This document shows positions 25,687 through 34,993 of a stretch of DNA of 64,000 nucleotides, one piece after another. The DNA is taken from contig NZ_BAABGY010000001.1 of assembly GCF_039541815.1 (NCBI RefSeq), positions 496,001 to 560,000 on the forward strand, in the 5' to 3' direction. Origin of the DNA: Flavisolibacter amylovorans. Lineage in GTDB: Bacteria; Bacteroidota; Bacteroidia; Chitinophagales; Chitinophagaceae. Position numbers and translations under genes: made by a program. A model generated the notes under the pieces. It made no database searches, was not told the DNA's origin, and saw nothing but the letters and a program-made list of their open reading frames with translations. Within the stretch, counting starts at the first letter, position 1. Every line of letters begins with the position of its first letter.

Positions 25687-26442
25687 TCAGGAGTCTTTAT
25701 GAAAATAGATCGCGTCGGCCTGCTGGGTGCAGGTGAGCACGAGGTCGTTGATGCACACGTGCGGCGGAAGGGTGCTGGTATAGTGGATCACCTCGGCTAC
25801 ATCACGGGCCGAAAGGGGCGTGAACCCGGCGTAGACCTTGCGCGCGGTGTCGGCATCGCCCTTGAAGCGCACCAGCGAGAACTCGGTATCCGCCGCACCG
25901 GGATGTATGGCCGTAACCTTGATCCCGCGGGGGAGCAAGTCGATCCGGAGGGAGCGGCTCAGCGCGTCCACGGCGAACTTGGAAGCGCAATACACGTTGC
26001 CCCGCTCATACACTTCCTTGCCCGCCACGGAGCCGAGGTTGATGATGTGGGCGCCGCGGTCCATGTAGGGGAGGGCCGCCTTGGTGACATACAGCAGCCC
26101 CTTCACGTTGGTGTCGAGCATCGTGTCCCAGTCGTCGAGCGATGCTTCGGCAAAGAGGTCGCGGCCCAGCGCGAGGCCGGCGTTGTTGATCAGGATGTCG
26201 ATGTTCCGCCAGCCTTCGGGCAGGCCTTCGAGGGCGGCGGTGGCGGCGGCGCGGTCGCGCACGTCGAAGGGCAGGAGCAGGCTTTCGGTGCCGAAGCGGG
26301 TTTTCAGGTCGGCGGCAATGGCCTCAAGGCGCTCCGTGCGGCGGCCGTTGAGGAGCAGGCGGTGGCCGGTCTCGGCAAAGCGCTCCGCGCAGGCGGCGCC
26401 AAAGCCCGCGGTGGCGCCGGTAATCAATACGGTCTTAGACAT
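25687..26442 (-). CDS. Short-chain dehydrogenase/reductase (YdfG-like)
   Basis: 251 aa from the ATG at 26442; the frame stays open to 26697 but the extension crosses another gene's terminator. The Rossmann motif is TGATAGFG (8-15), NNAG is present (ILINNAGLALG), and the active-site pair is Y..K in VYCASKFAVD with serine in LGSVAGKE. It ends with the region typical of NADP-dependent serine/3-hydroxy acid dehydrogenases. A perfect TAGCTTTG box lies 3 nt before the ATG. Confidence 0.9.
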   Translation of the reverse strand: MSKTVLITGATAGFGAACAERFAETGHRLLLNGRRTERLEAIAADLKTRFGTESLLLPFDVRDRAAATAALEGLPEGWRNIDILINNAGLALGRDLFAEASLDDWDTMLDTNVKGLLYVTKAALPYMDRGAHIINLGSVAGKEVYERGNVYCASKFAVDALSRSLRIDLLPRGIKVTAIHPGAADTEFSLVRFKGDADTARKVYAGFTPLSARDVAEVIHYTSTLPPHVCINDLVLTCTQQADAIYFHKDS

Positions 26443-26445
26443 GCG

Positions 26446-26453
26446 CAAAGCTA
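26446..26453 (-). promoter_or_regulatory. -7 box TAGCTTTG of the SDR gene
   Basis: Perfect TAnnTTTG on the minus strand, 3 nt before the ATG at 26442. Confidence 0.65.
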
Positions 26454-26521
26454 ATGTGCTGAAGGGACAATGGGGGAAAGGTTCAGGAGGGTTCAGGAGG
26501 GTTTCAAATGGTCGGGGCATG

Positions 26522-26553
26522 AAAAAGCCCGCATCGGGGGATGCGGGCTTTTT
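26522..26553 (-). terminator. Terminator after the T9SS type A protein gene
   Basis: Perfect 14-bp stem AAAAAGCCCGCATC/GATGCGGGCTTTTT with a 4-nt loop, 13 nt after the stop at 26567. Confidence 0.95.
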
Positions 26554-26566
26554 GAAAGGTAATCGC

Positions 26567-27778
26567 TTAGAATTTGACAACGATCCGCGACATGCTGGCG
26601 CCGCTGCGCGGTTCTGACACCTGCACATAGTAGGTGCCCGGGCGAAGCGACCCCAGGTCGGCGGTTGCCGTAGTGCCGGTGAAGCTGAAGGGCGCAAGGG
26701 CCGGGGTACCGCTGGCGTTGAGTACCGTCACCACCAGTTGGGTTGCCGTGCCGCCATAGACGATCCGCACGGTGCCGCGCGTCGGGTTGGGACCTACGGT
26801 CACCTGTGCGTCGAGCGCGGCGCGCTGTCCGTCGCCGTTGGCTACACCCCCGCCGCCGCAGGTAACCACGAAGATCGGGTAGACCAACGGCGCACCAACG
26901 CAACGCGCCGGGCTTGTCGGGACCACCGTTACTTGGGCCAGGTTCGGCGACACCAGACTGGGATTGAACGTGACAAAGGCCGGCACCGTATTTACCCCGC
27001 TGGCGCCCAGTCCTACCGTAGTATTACTGTTGGTCCAACGATAGGTGGTCCCGGGCACCGTGCCCGAAAAGGTCAGCGCCGGTACCAGCACGTTGGGACA
27101 GCGGACAATAGGGCCAACCGGGCTGATCGTGGGCACCGGGTTCACGGTGATGCGGAAGCCGGCGGCCTTGCTCTCGCAGCCCTGGCTCGAAACGGCCCGG
27201 ACCCGCACGTGGGCCAGCTGCTCGGAGCTGCCGCTGTTTATGACCGTAAAGGAGGGAATCGATGTGCCTGAGCCGGAGGCTGCAAGCCCGATCGACGGAT
27301 TGTCGTTCAGCCAGGTATAGTTGGTGGTATTGCCGATAAATGGCGTGTTCGCCGTCATCGTGTTGGCGCAATAGGTCTGGTTGGCGATCGGCTCGATGGC
27401 GGGCATCTCGTTGATCGTGATGTTGCTGCCGTTGTCGGGGCCGGTGAGCGCCGGGTTGGTGGAAAGCAGGCGCACCCGGAAGCCGTTCCCGGACATATCG
27501 GCCGGGACGATGACGCTCACTGTGCCCGTTTTGCGGGCTGAAAACGTGCGCAGGATGGTCGATTCGACAAAGGAGCCGTTCTCGTCGCTGAGCTCGACCT
27601 GGAATTGGTTGCCGGGAGCGAAATTCGACGATACACTGTAGCCGACCTTCAGCACAGCGCCGGCGCATACGGTATTGTTGACGCTGGTGACGGTGGCCGA
27701 GGGGCCCTGGGCCATAACCGGATTCAGGAGGGTGCCGCAAAGGAGGAGCAGGAGCAAGCAGGTTGCTGTTCGTTTCAT
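26567..27778 (-). CDS. T9SS-exported protein with PKD-like domains, type A sorting signal
   Basis: 403 aa. Signal peptide (LLLLLLCGTLLNPVMAQG), then three Ig/PKD-like beta modules (~30-125, 125-215, 215-305), each with a cysteine pair pattern such as VCAGAVLKVGY or YCANTMTAN. A glycine linker (TCGGGGVANGDG) precedes a type A T9SS C-terminal domain with VGPNPTRGTVRIVY and LRPGTYYVQV. Probably a surface adhesin or structural protein secreted through the SprA translocon. No enzyme domain is visible. Confidence 0.85.
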   Translation of the reverse strand: MKRTATCLLLLLLCGTLLNPVMAQGPSATVTSVNNTVCAGAVLKVGYSVSSNFAPGNQFQVELSDENGSFVESTILRTFSARKTGTVSVIVPADMSGNGFRVRLLSTNPALTGPDNGSNITINEMPAIEPIANQTYCANTMTANTPFIGNTTNYTWLNDNPSIGLAASGSGTSIPSFTVINSGSSEQLAHVRVRAVSSQGCESKAAGFRITVNPVPTISPVGPIVRCPNVLVPALTFSGTVPGTTYRWTNSNTTVGLGASGVNTVPAFVTFNPSLVSPNLAQVTVVPTSPARCVGAPLVYPIFVVTCGGGGVANGDGQRAALDAQVTVGPNPTRGTVRIVYGGTATQLVVTVLNASGTPALAPFSFTGTTATADLGSLRPGTYYVQVSEPRSGASMSRIVVKF

Positions 27779-27948
27779 AAAAAGCAGTTTTTGGGTTTAT
27801 AAAAAGGTAGGAGACCCGCTGGCCACGGGTGGGTAGGGAGGGAACGGTTACCTAAAGCTAGGTAAAAAGCCTGAGCTTCCCTGCTGCGCGGGATTTTTCC
27901 CCGGTCAGGGCCGCCTGCGGCCGTCAGCGTTCTACCGGGCTGCCCCGC

Positions 27949-27985
27949 AAAAGAAAAGCCCCGCACGTGGCGGAGCTTTTCTTTT
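27949..27985 (-). terminator. Terminator between two T9SS cargo genes
   Basis: An imperfect hairpin with AAAAGAAAAGC/GCTTTTCTTTT arms, T-rich on both strands, downstream of the minus-strand gene that ends at 28065. The rest of 27779-28064 holds no gene that I can support. Confidence 0.7.
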
Positions 27986-28064
27986 ATAAGGTAAATGCAT
28001 GGCGCTGACTGACCGAAACAAATATCTTTCTCTTTATTCCGCGCCTTTCGCGTGCCGATCCTCC

Positions 28065-30704
28065 TTACCGGATCAGCGTTACCGTACCTTTCGCGAAGTA
28101 TTCCTTGCCTTTGAAGTCGACGGCTTTCACCACCCACACGAACACGTTGGAGCCCTGGTCCTTGCCCTTGATGGTGCCGTCCCAGCCGTGTCCGTTCTTC
28201 TGCGTTTCGAATACGAGCTGTCCCCAGCGGTTGAACACCCGGAACCACTCGATCTTGCGCATGCCCACGGCAATGGGGCGCACCACGTCGTTCCTGCCGT
28301 CGCCGTTGGGCGTAAAGGCCGTAGGCACAAAGATCCAGGGCTCGGTGCGGAACACGCGCACCCGCAGGCGCGCCGAGTCCACGCAGTCGCGCGGGTCAAA
28401 CACGCGCACGATATAGTTGATGTATTCCGGGTCTTCGCTGTAGAAGCCCACCGGGTTGGCAATATTCGGGTTGTCGAGGCCGAGGGCCGGGAGCCATTGG
28501 TAGCGCACGCCGCCGGTGGCGAGCAGCTGCACGGGCTGTCCTGCCACCACCATCGTGTCGTTGCCGGCCCAGGGGTAGATGCGGGGCATCACGCCTACGG
28601 TAATGGTATCGCGCCGCGGCTTCGGGCAACCGCTGGACGTATTCCATACCGTGAACACGTATTGCGTGGTGTCGGGCGGCCGCACCGTGGGCGTTGCCGA
28701 CTGCGGGTTGGTCATCCAGGTGGTGGGGCTCCATTCAAAGCGGTTGCCGTCGTGCACCCCATTGAGCTGCAGCGATGCCCGGAAGCAGATCGTCGTATCG
28801 TCCTGGATCCGCACCTGCGGGTAGGGCACGGTACGCACCCGCATCGTTTGGGTGGCACTGCAATGACCAATGTAGGCGGTCAGGCGGTACGTGTTGAGCC
28901 CGGGCCCGGGTAGCACCACTGGTGTCAGTAGCCCCGGGTCGTCCATCGCTTCGCCGGGCGTCCATTCAAAGCGCAGGCCGTCGGTCTGTGCGCCGAGGCG
29001 TACCGAGTCGGTAAGGCAGATCGTCGTATCTGGGTTGATGTTCAGGGTCACGAATTCGACCACGTTCACATCTACGGAATCGTGGTTGAGGCAGCCGTTC
29101 TGATCCAGCTGGACGTAGTAACGCCGCGTGGTGGCCGGCCATACCCGTGGGCTCGGCGTATTCGCGCCGGATATGTTCACGGCGGGCGTCCAGGTAAAGA
29201 TCCCGTCGCCGGCAGCACCGAGCTGCAGGGTGTCGCCCTTGCAGATCAGGGTGTCGCTGAAGGCCATCGTGAGGGGAGGCTTGTCCATGATGGTGACCGT
29301 CTTCGTGATCGTTTCGGAGCACCCTTTGTTGGTGCCCACCGTAAAGGTCACCGTGTAGGTCGCCGGCGCTCCGTAAGTATACTGGGGCAGCTTTAGCAGC
29401 GACGTGTCGGCCAGGGTCGTGGGGTCGCCGAAGTTCCAGAACCATTTGTCCACGAAGCCGTGGTTGGTCTTGGTAGTATCCCGGAACTGGGTGGGCTTGT
29501 TGGCGCAGATGCCCGAGAACTCGAAGCCGGGGAAGAAGCCCGGGTACACGCGCACGATGGAGGTGGTGCTGTCGGCGCATTTCTCGCCGCGGTTCACCAG
29601 GAGCTTCACCACGTACAGGCCGGTGTCGGGATATACGAAGGTGGGCGTGTTGATGTTGGCCGTATCGTTTGTCTGCGACGCCACGCCGAAATCCCAGAAC
29701 GAGGAGACGACGCCGGTAGGGGTTGCGTTGTTGAAGATGACATTGAAGTCCTGGCAATTCACATACTGGGGCAAAAGCGTGGCCTGCACCGCGGAGCAGT
29801 CGGCCACCTTGATGTGGAGCTCCTTGCGGGTCTGGGCGATGAGCACGCCGTTGCGGTATTCGTTCACGCACACCGTTACCACGTACTCGCCCACTTCGGG
29901 TGCGATGCCGCTGAACTTGCCGGTGCGCGGGTCGATGCTGACCTGGGGCCCGAGGGGCTGGCCGCCCGAGAAGCCGGAGCTGTAGCCGATGACGGGGTAG
30001 GGCGGGGGCGCGGCCGGGTTGGGCGCGGGACAGGTGGTGCAGGTGCCGCCGGGCGACTGGCCGCCGCCATGCAGGGCATCGCAGAAGCTGTAGCTCAGGC
30101 TGTCGCCATCGGGGTCGGTGCCGTGGAAGTCGTATTCGAAGTAGGAATTGCGGCAGATAATGCCGGTGTCGTTGACGAGGAAAACAGCGGAGCTGTTGGT
30201 TGGCGCGGCCAGCAGCACGTTGCGCCCGGGGATCGTGATCGCATAGGTATTGCCCGAGCTGTTCGACGGCATGATCACGTTAGCGATGCCGGAGATGCGG
30301 CAGCAGCGCTGGTAGGCTACCACCCAGCCATTGTTGTTGGGCGACAGCTCGACCATCGGCAGCTGGTACACCAGCACCTTATAGAAGATGCCGACCGGTG
30401 CGTTGATGATGCACTCGTCGGCGGTATTCTTGCGCAGGGTATCGAGGCGGATCCTGCTTGCATCGAGGGTGGTAAGCTCGGTGCCGTTGTCGGCATTGAA
30501 GATGGTGAACGGGATCGACGTCGTGATCTGGTTGGAGGCGAATTCGTCCATGTACACCGTGAGCGTGATCTCGTAGGCATTCTTGGAAGGGTCATTATCG
30601 CCGGGGCCCAGGTACCGGTAGGTGAAAAAGCCGCCTTTGAGGTGGTCGGCCGAGGCCGTGCCATAGGCAAACACAAGCAGTAGCAGTACAAGGAGTCTTT
30701 TCAT
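28065..30704 (-). CDS. Large T9SS type B cargo protein with PKD domains
   Basis: 879 aa from the ATG at 30704, chosen because a signal peptide follows (LLVLLLLVFAYGTASA) and it forms an ATGA overlap with the upstream hydrolase gene. The N-terminal ~300 residues are a beta-rich module starting DHLKGGFFTYRYLGPGD. PKD domains follow (e.g. SSFWDFGVASQ, DKWFWNFGDP), then repeated "DTTICxxxSxxL" modules. The last ~90 residues are a gliding-associated type B sorting domain: VPTAFTPNGDGRND, FNRWGQLVFET, and VWVVKAVDFKGKEY. Likely a surface adhesin. Confidence 0.9.
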   Translation of the reverse strand: MKRLLVLLLLVFAYGTASADHLKGGFFTYRYLGPGDNDPSKNAYEITLTVYMDEFASNQITTSIPFTIFNADNGTELTTLDASRIRLDTLRKNTADECIINAPVGIFYKVLVYQLPMVELSPNNNGWVVAYQRCCRISGIANVIMPSNSSGNTYAITIPGRNVLLAAPTNSSAVFLVNDTGIICRNSYFEYDFHGTDPDGDSLSYSFCDALHGGGQSPGGTCTTCPAPNPAAPPPYPVIGYSSGFSGGQPLGPQVSIDPRTGKFSGIAPEVGEYVVTVCVNEYRNGVLIAQTRKELHIKVADCSAVQATLLPQYVNCQDFNVIFNNATPTGVVSSFWDFGVASQTNDTANINTPTFVYPDTGLYVVKLLVNRGEKCADSTTSIVRVYPGFFPGFEFSGICANKPTQFRDTTKTNHGFVDKWFWNFGDPTTLADTSLLKLPQYTYGAPATYTVTFTVGTNKGCSETITKTVTIMDKPPLTMAFSDTLICKGDTLQLGAAGDGIFTWTPAVNISGANTPSPRVWPATTRRYYVQLDQNGCLNHDSVDVNVVEFVTLNINPDTTICLTDSVRLGAQTDGLRFEWTPGEAMDDPGLLTPVVLPGPGLNTYRLTAYIGHCSATQTMRVRTVPYPQVRIQDDTTICFRASLQLNGVHDGNRFEWSPTTWMTNPQSATPTVRPPDTTQYVFTVWNTSSGCPKPRRDTITVGVMPRIYPWAGNDTMVVAGQPVQLLATGGVRYQWLPALGLDNPNIANPVGFYSEDPEYINYIVRVFDPRDCVDSARLRVRVFRTEPWIFVPTAFTPNGDGRNDVVRPIAVGMRKIEWFRVFNRWGQLVFETQKNGHGWDGTIKGKDQGSNVFVWVVKAVDFKGKEYFAKGTVTLIR

Positions 30705-31516
30705 TGGGCGGCGGTCCATTGGTTTACAAATCGCAGGTAGGTGAGGAGCTGATCGTTTGCCGCTTCAGGACATTCCACCATGCCCATATGCCCGGCCTCG
30801 TTCATCAGGAACACCATGCCACGATCCGGCAGCACGCATTGGGCGAGGCCGTCCTTTAAAGGTACGGCATTATCGTGCCTGCCGAGCAGGAATAGAACGG
30901 GAATTTTTGCATCCTTTAACATAGCGGATCGGTCGGGGCGTTCGATCATAGACCGGTAATAGGCGGTCAATGTTGCATCGGCTACCGGCAAAGTTCCGGA
31001 AAGGTGGGCAGCCACAAGTTCGGGCCGGCGCGTGCGGCTCTCTTCGCTGTAGAGGTTCGGGGTGCTTGCCCGCAGGAAGGCGGTGCCCCCGTTCTTTTCG
31101 ATAAAGGCGATCCCTTTACGGCGCGTTTCCCGTTTTTCTTCGGTGTCGGCATAGGCCGTGGAGTGAAAGAGACCAAGCCCCTGCAGCCGCCCCGGGTAGC
31201 GCTCGCCAAAGGCAAGGGCCACGTAGCCGCCCATGCTATGGCCCACCAGGATGCAGCGGCTGATTCCTTCCGCGTCGAGCATGGCGGCCACGGCATCGGC
31301 CATGCCTTCCATGCTGAGGTCCCCCGTCGGCGCCGACCGGCCGGAGCCGGGCAGGTCGGGGAGCAGGAGCCGGCAGTGCGCGGCCAGCTCCTGCTGCCGG
31401 GCCCAGATGCCGCTGTCTTCGCCGAAGCCATGAAGCAGCACAAGTACGGGGCCGTCGCTACCGGAGATCCCGTAGGAGAGCAGGGCGCCCTTATGTTCGG
31501 TCAGCTTCCGGAGCAT
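30701..31516 (-). CDS. Alpha/beta hydrolase
   Basis: 271 aa. The oxyanion region is LLHGFGEDSGIW, the nucleophile elbow GHSMGG (S ~95), the acid D in LLGRHDNAVP, and the histidine in NEAGHMGMVE. Substrate unknown; it looks like a cytoplasmic esterase. It overlaps the upstream DUF4105 gene by 26 nt and the downstream T9SS cargo gene by ATGA, so all three are in one operon. Confidence 0.9.
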   Translation of the reverse strand: MLRKLTEHKGALLSYGISGSDGPVLVLLHGFGEDSGIWARQQELAAHCRLLLPDLPGSGRSAPTGDLSMEGMADAVAAMLDAEGISRCILVGHSMGGYVALAFGERYPGRLQGLGLFHSTAYADTEEKRETRRKGIAFIEKNGGTAFLRASTPNLYSEESRTRRPELVAAHLSGTLPVADATLTAYYRSMIERPDRSAMLKDAKIPVLFLLGRHDNAVPLKDGLAQCVLPDRGMVFLMNEAGHMGMVECPEAANDQLLTYLRFVNQWTAAQ

Positions 31517-32696
31517 GGTAGTGGGGTTTCAGGATGATCAGCCAGGCACGCAGCAGGAGCAGTAGGACTACCGGGAGGAAGCCCGTGTTTAATTGCTGTG
31601 GTAAAAAGATCCACCCGATCAGCGCTAGGGCATTGAGGGCGATGGTTGCCCCGAGGTACCAGTGCATGGGGCGGCTGTCGCGCCGGACGAAGGGAGCGGC
31701 GAGCAGGTTGGTGGGCAGGGCCCAGAGCAGGTTCCAGTTGTTGGCGCACAGCTGGTGGTCGGTGCCGAACCACATAAAGAGCAGCAGCACGCCCACGGCG
31801 CCGGTGCTGAAGAACAGGAGGAAGTCGAAGGCCCGGATGAACCCGCGCACGCCGCGCCGGGGCATGAAGGACAGCACGGTCACCACGGCCAGCAGGGCGC
31901 CAAATACGATCCCGGGCCGCGGAATACCGCCGCCATCGGCAGGGCGGGGAAGTTGCAGCACCGGGCGGGCGGCGCTTACGATGAGGCTGTCGGCTCCCCG
32001 CGCGCCCGTCATGCCCTGTAGCAGGATCTCGGGCAGGAACTGTGCCTCGCGGTTCGTAACGCGTCGGTCGAGTTTGGCCCCGAGCAGGAGGTCGATGCCC
32101 AGCTTGCTCCAGTGCTGCTGCCCGGAGTCGAGGTACCGGTGTATGAGGTTGCGGAAGGTGGGTGCCTTGTCGGCCGCCTCCGGAATGACGCGGGCCGTGG
32201 TCACGGGTGCCGGCGCCTGGCGCAGGATCATGTCGCCGGCGCGCGTGGTGCAGTTGTCGAACAGGAAATCGTATCGGTACTGCCGGTTCTGCGGAAGCGC
32301 GTTCTCGTCGAGCGCGCGCAGCAGCGCCGCCCGCCGGGTGCAGTCGAGGAGTACTTCCTGCTCCCACACGCTGCGGCTTTCCATCTGGTACTGGTAGATA
32401 AAATCGTCGTACCGCTCGATCGAAAGAAAATAAGGCAGCTTGCCTCGCACGAACTTCACGTAGAAGTCCTCGCCAAATTCGAAGGTCCCGTAATTATACA
32501 CCCGGTCTTCGCCTGTCTGCACGTTCTGCACCCGGAGGGCCGTGTGCCCGAAGGTGGAATACAGCTCTGCGCCCGGCGCGCAGGTGAGCAGGGTGATGCG
32601 CAGCGGGCAGTCGGCCTGCGCGGCAGCAAGGAGCGGGGACGCAAAAAAAAGCAGGAGAGCAAGGAGGCGTGCAGGCACAGGCAGGGTTTGCCGCAA
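31491..32696 (-). CDS. DUF4105 membrane protein
   Basis: 401 aa. A signal peptide (LLALLLFFASPLLAAAQ) is followed by a soluble DUF4105 domain (~30-200) with TFGHTALRVQN and FLFDNCTTRAGDMIL, a His/Cys pattern reminiscent of NlpC/P60-like cysteine peptidases (inference). The C-terminal half has about five membrane segments. No ATG fits: TTG at 32696 or GTG at 32678 must be used. First gene of an operon with the hydrolase and T9SS cargo protein. Confidence 0.8.
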   Translation of the reverse strand: MRQTLPVPARLLALLLFFASPLLAAAQADCPLRITLLTCAPGAELYSTFGHTALRVQNVQTGEDRVYNYGTFEFGEDFYVKFVRGKLPYFLSIERYDDFIYQYQMESRSVWEQEVLLDCTRRAALLRALDENALPQNRQYRYDFLFDNCTTRAGDMILRQAPAPVTTARVIPEAADKAPTFRNLIHRYLDSGQQHWSKLGIDLLLGAKLDRRVTNREAQFLPEILLQGMTGARGADSLIVSAARPVLQLPRPADGGGIPRPGIVFGALLAVVTVLSFMPRRGVRGFIRAFDFLLFFSTGAVGVLLLFMWFGTDHQLCANNWNLLWALPTNLLAAPFVRRDSRPMHWYLGATIALNALALIGWIFLPQQLNTGFLPVVLLLLLRAWLIILKPHYHAPEADRT

Positions 32697-32861
32697 GTTA
32701 ACGAAAAGCGCGGCCGGGCGATGGCTTGTCGGGATGAACCGGGCAAAGGGATGGATGTCCGCTTGTTGTTATAGGCTGAACCCGCAAGGCGTTAGGCACG
32801 AAAAGGAAATGCCCGATCATAATGAGGCTTTACCTCACGCCTCACGCTTCAGGGCCCCCCG

Positions 32862-33215
32862 TTAGTTCTTGCGGGCAGGCGTTGCGGGGGGCAGCAGCTT
32901 GAAGGAGGCGGCCTTGTAGCGTCCGTCTATGATGCTGCCGGTCACTTCGGCCTTTCGGATGGCATTGCAGAAGCCGTCGGCGGCATGGGCGTCGCCGTGG
33001 TTGTCGATCTTGCTGCCGTCCACGAGGTAGGCTTTGCCGTCGATGCGCACGGCCAGCTCGCACTCGTCGCCGGTCATGCCGAACTTGCACTTGCCGCAGG
33101 AGGCTTCTACCACCTGCACTTTAGCGGCAGCGGTTTTGGCTTCGGATTTTTGCTGGGCATGGGCGGCTGCAGCGGAGAGGCACAGGCCGAGGGAAAGCAG
33201 GAAGACGCGGGTCAT
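32862..33215 (-). CDS. DUF6370 family exported protein
   Basis: 117 aa from the ATG at 33215. Signal peptide LLSLGLCLSAAAAHAQ, then a compact domain with CGKCKFGMTGDECELAV and HAADGFCNAIRKAEVTG, matching my memory of DUF6370: conserved cysteines (CxxC plus two more) that could bind metal or form disulfides. Role unknown. A TACTTTTG box lies 18 nt before the ATG. Confidence 0.75.
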   Translation of the reverse strand: MTRVFLLSLGLCLSAAAAHAQQKSEAKTAAAKVQVVEASCGKCKFGMTGDECELAVRIDGKAYLVDGSKIDNHGDAHAADGFCNAIRKAEVTGSIIDGRYKAASFKLLPPATPARKN

Positions 33216-33302
33216 AGGAGCTCGTTTGAAGCGCAAAAGTAGCCGTTTGGTTGCGTACCGGCTCCTGATTCTGCTCATGCCCCCGCAACTACAACCATCA
33301 AA

Positions 33303-33689
33303 CTACGCTCCGATCAGGTCCCAGAGGTTACCATACAGGTCGGCGAACACCAGTACCTGCCCGTAGGGTTCGCTTGCGGGGCCGCGCACAATGCGCACGC
33401 CTTCCGATACGAGCCGCTGATGGTCGCGCGTAAAGTCGTCGGTATGCAGGAAGCCGAACACGCGGCCGCCGGTCTGGTTGCCCACGCGGCTCATTTGTTC
33501 CTCGCCCACGGCCTTTGCGAGCAGCAGGCAGAACTCCGTCGCTCCTTTCGGGGCCACGCGCACCCAGCGCTTCGTGTCGCTCAGCGGCGTATCCTCGAGC
33601 AGGTCGAATTGTAGTTTCCCGGTATAGAAGGCAACGGCCTCGTCGTAATCGGCCACTACGAGGGCCATCTGGGCAATGTGTTGTTTCAT
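33303..33689 (-). CDS. VOC family (glyoxalase-like) protein
   Basis: 128 aa, one VOC domain. It starts HIAQMALVVADYDEAVAFYTGKLQF, with the first metal-ligand histidine position, and ends VLVFADLYGNLWDLIG, the usual C-terminal pattern, although the final metal-binding glutamate appears replaced (NLWDLIG). It overlaps the upstream GNAT gene by ATGA. Confidence 0.85.
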   Translation of the reverse strand: MKQHIAQMALVVADYDEAVAFYTGKLQFDLLEDTPLSDTKRWVRVAPKGATEFCLLLAKAVGEEQMSRVGNQTGGRVFGFLHTDDFTRDHQRLVSEGVRIVRGPASEPYGQVLVFADLYGNLWDLIGA

Positions 33690-34210
33690 GATTCGATCGT
33701 ATGGGAAGAGCGGTAGAGCAACAGTTCTTCTCCGGCGGGCGATGTGCTCGTGCCGATCCGGTGCATCCTGAGCCGCTCCAGCAATCGGATGGAGGCTGTA
33801 TTATCCGGCAACGTAATGGCGTCGATCGTGGTGAGTCCCCAGGCGCTGCGGGCATGGCGGAGGGTAGTCGAGGCAATCTCGTACCCGTACCCCTTACCCG
33901 CATGTTCCGGCAAGAAGGCGAAGCCGATATCGGGATAGTCCATCGTGTCGCGCACAAGAATCCCGCACATACCGGCGGCTGTCCCTTCTTTCGTTTCCAC
34001 CAGCGAAAGCCCGAAGCCGCGCTCCGCATAGCTTTTGAACGGGCCGTTCCCGAGGTAGCGCAGTGCGTCGGCCTCGTTGTGTACACCACGGTCGCCGATG
34101 AAGCGGAGCCAGCCCGGACTGTTGAGCAGGGCTACGATAAAGGCTGCATCGCCGGTAGTAAAGCGGCGCAGCCGGAGGCGGTCGGTCTGCAGGATGATCC
34201 CGGGTTGCAT
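33686..34210 (-). CDS. GNAT family N-acetyltransferase (RimJ/RimL type)
   Basis: 174 aa. TDRLRLRRFTTGDAAFIVAL at the start, the acetyl-CoA motif FAFLPEHAGKGYGYEIASTT, and LPDNTASIRLLERLRM are the Acetyltransf_3 pattern. It likely acetylates an N-terminus or small amine. It is translationally coupled (ATGA) to the VOC gene downstream. Confidence 0.9.
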   Translation of the reverse strand: MQPGIILQTDRLRLRRFTTGDAAFIVALLNSPGWLRFIGDRGVHNEADALRYLGNGPFKSYAERGFGLSLVETKEGTAAGMCGILVRDTMDYPDIGFAFLPEHAGKGYGYEIASTTLRHARSAWGLTTIDAITLPDNTASIRLLERLRMHRIGTSTSPAGEELLLYRSSHTIES

Positions 34211-34260
34211 ACGGACACGAAGCTACAATTTCCCGGGCCGGTTTATACAGGCTGCTTCGC

Positions 34261-34974
34261 TCAAAGCCGCGGGAGCCATTCCCGGTACTGCGCACGCCGT
34301 CCCTCCGGTGTCAGCGCGCCCCACTGCTCGGCGAGCGGCGAGGGCGAGAACAGTGTTACCGTGTCGATGACGCGGGCGCTCCCCTCCGCATCCGTGAAAG
34401 TGAATTGCCGGCGGCGCGGGCCCTTTTGCCGGATGATCCTCATGCCGCTGAGCCGGCCGGCATCGCGAAGGATCCGGAGCGTGCCGCTTTCGGCGTTCAC
34501 CTTGCCCGAAGAGGAGGTGAAGTAGAGCCGGGTGATGGAGGAGTGGGTGTCGAGATCCCTGATGAGCTGTAAATTGGGTTCGAGGTCGTGCAGCGCCGTA
34601 TCCATGGCGGAACCCAACGTATGACAGGCATAGATGGAATCGGAGAGCCCGAGGCTCAGGTCGTCGAGCAACTGCATGCGTTGGCGGATCGCTTTCTCCG
34701 TGCGCTCCTGGTCGAGGGGGCGTCCGTAGATATACGAGAGATCGCGCCAGAAGTTGTTGTCCTTGCTGCCGTAGAAAAAGTCGACGTCCTCCGGGCGGAT
34801 CCTGCCGAAGGCTTCGCGGATGAGCACACTCGGGAAGGTGCCGAGCAACAGCGCCCTTGCACCCTTGGGGATGTACCAGCCCCGCCCGATATAGGAATGC
34901 ACAACACGGGTCCCGGCCCCCTGTCCCCCCAAGGGGGAACTTAGGTCATTGCTTTCGTTTTGCCTATCCACCAT
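34261..34974 (-). CDS. Uracil-DNA glycosylase-superfamily protein
   Basis: 237 aa if begun at ATG 34974. LLLGTFPSVLIREAF, then DFFYGSKDNNFWRDLSYIYG, is the motif of the small UDG/mismatch glycosylase-like families. It probably removes or recognises a damaged base. The first ~24 residues from 34974 are encoded by element G2, so the true start may be GTG 34902 (213 aa, starting HSYIGRGWYIP). The frame further upstream, to 35010, crosses a hairpin and is rejected. Confidence 0.7.
   Translation of the reverse strand: MVDRQNESNDLSSPLGGQGAGTRVVHSYIGRGWYIPKGARALLLGTFPSVLIREAFGRIRPEDVDFFYGSKDNNFWRDLSYIYGRPLDQERTEKAIRQRMQLLDDLSLGLSDSIYACHTLGSAMDTALHDLEPNLQLIRDLDTHSSITRLYFTSSSGKVNAESGTLRILRDAGRLSGMRIIRQKGPRRRQFTFTDAEGSARVIDTVTLFSPSPLAEQWGALTPEGRRAQYREWLPRL
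34917..34951 (+). repeat. Element G2, left inverted arm
   Basis: Reads CCCCCTGTCCCCCC, then AAGGGGGAACTTAGG. Inverted partner at 35120-35147. Overlaps the annotated 5' end of the UDG-like gene. Confidence 0.8.
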
Positions 34975-34993
34975 GCTCAACGCACAGCAAAAC

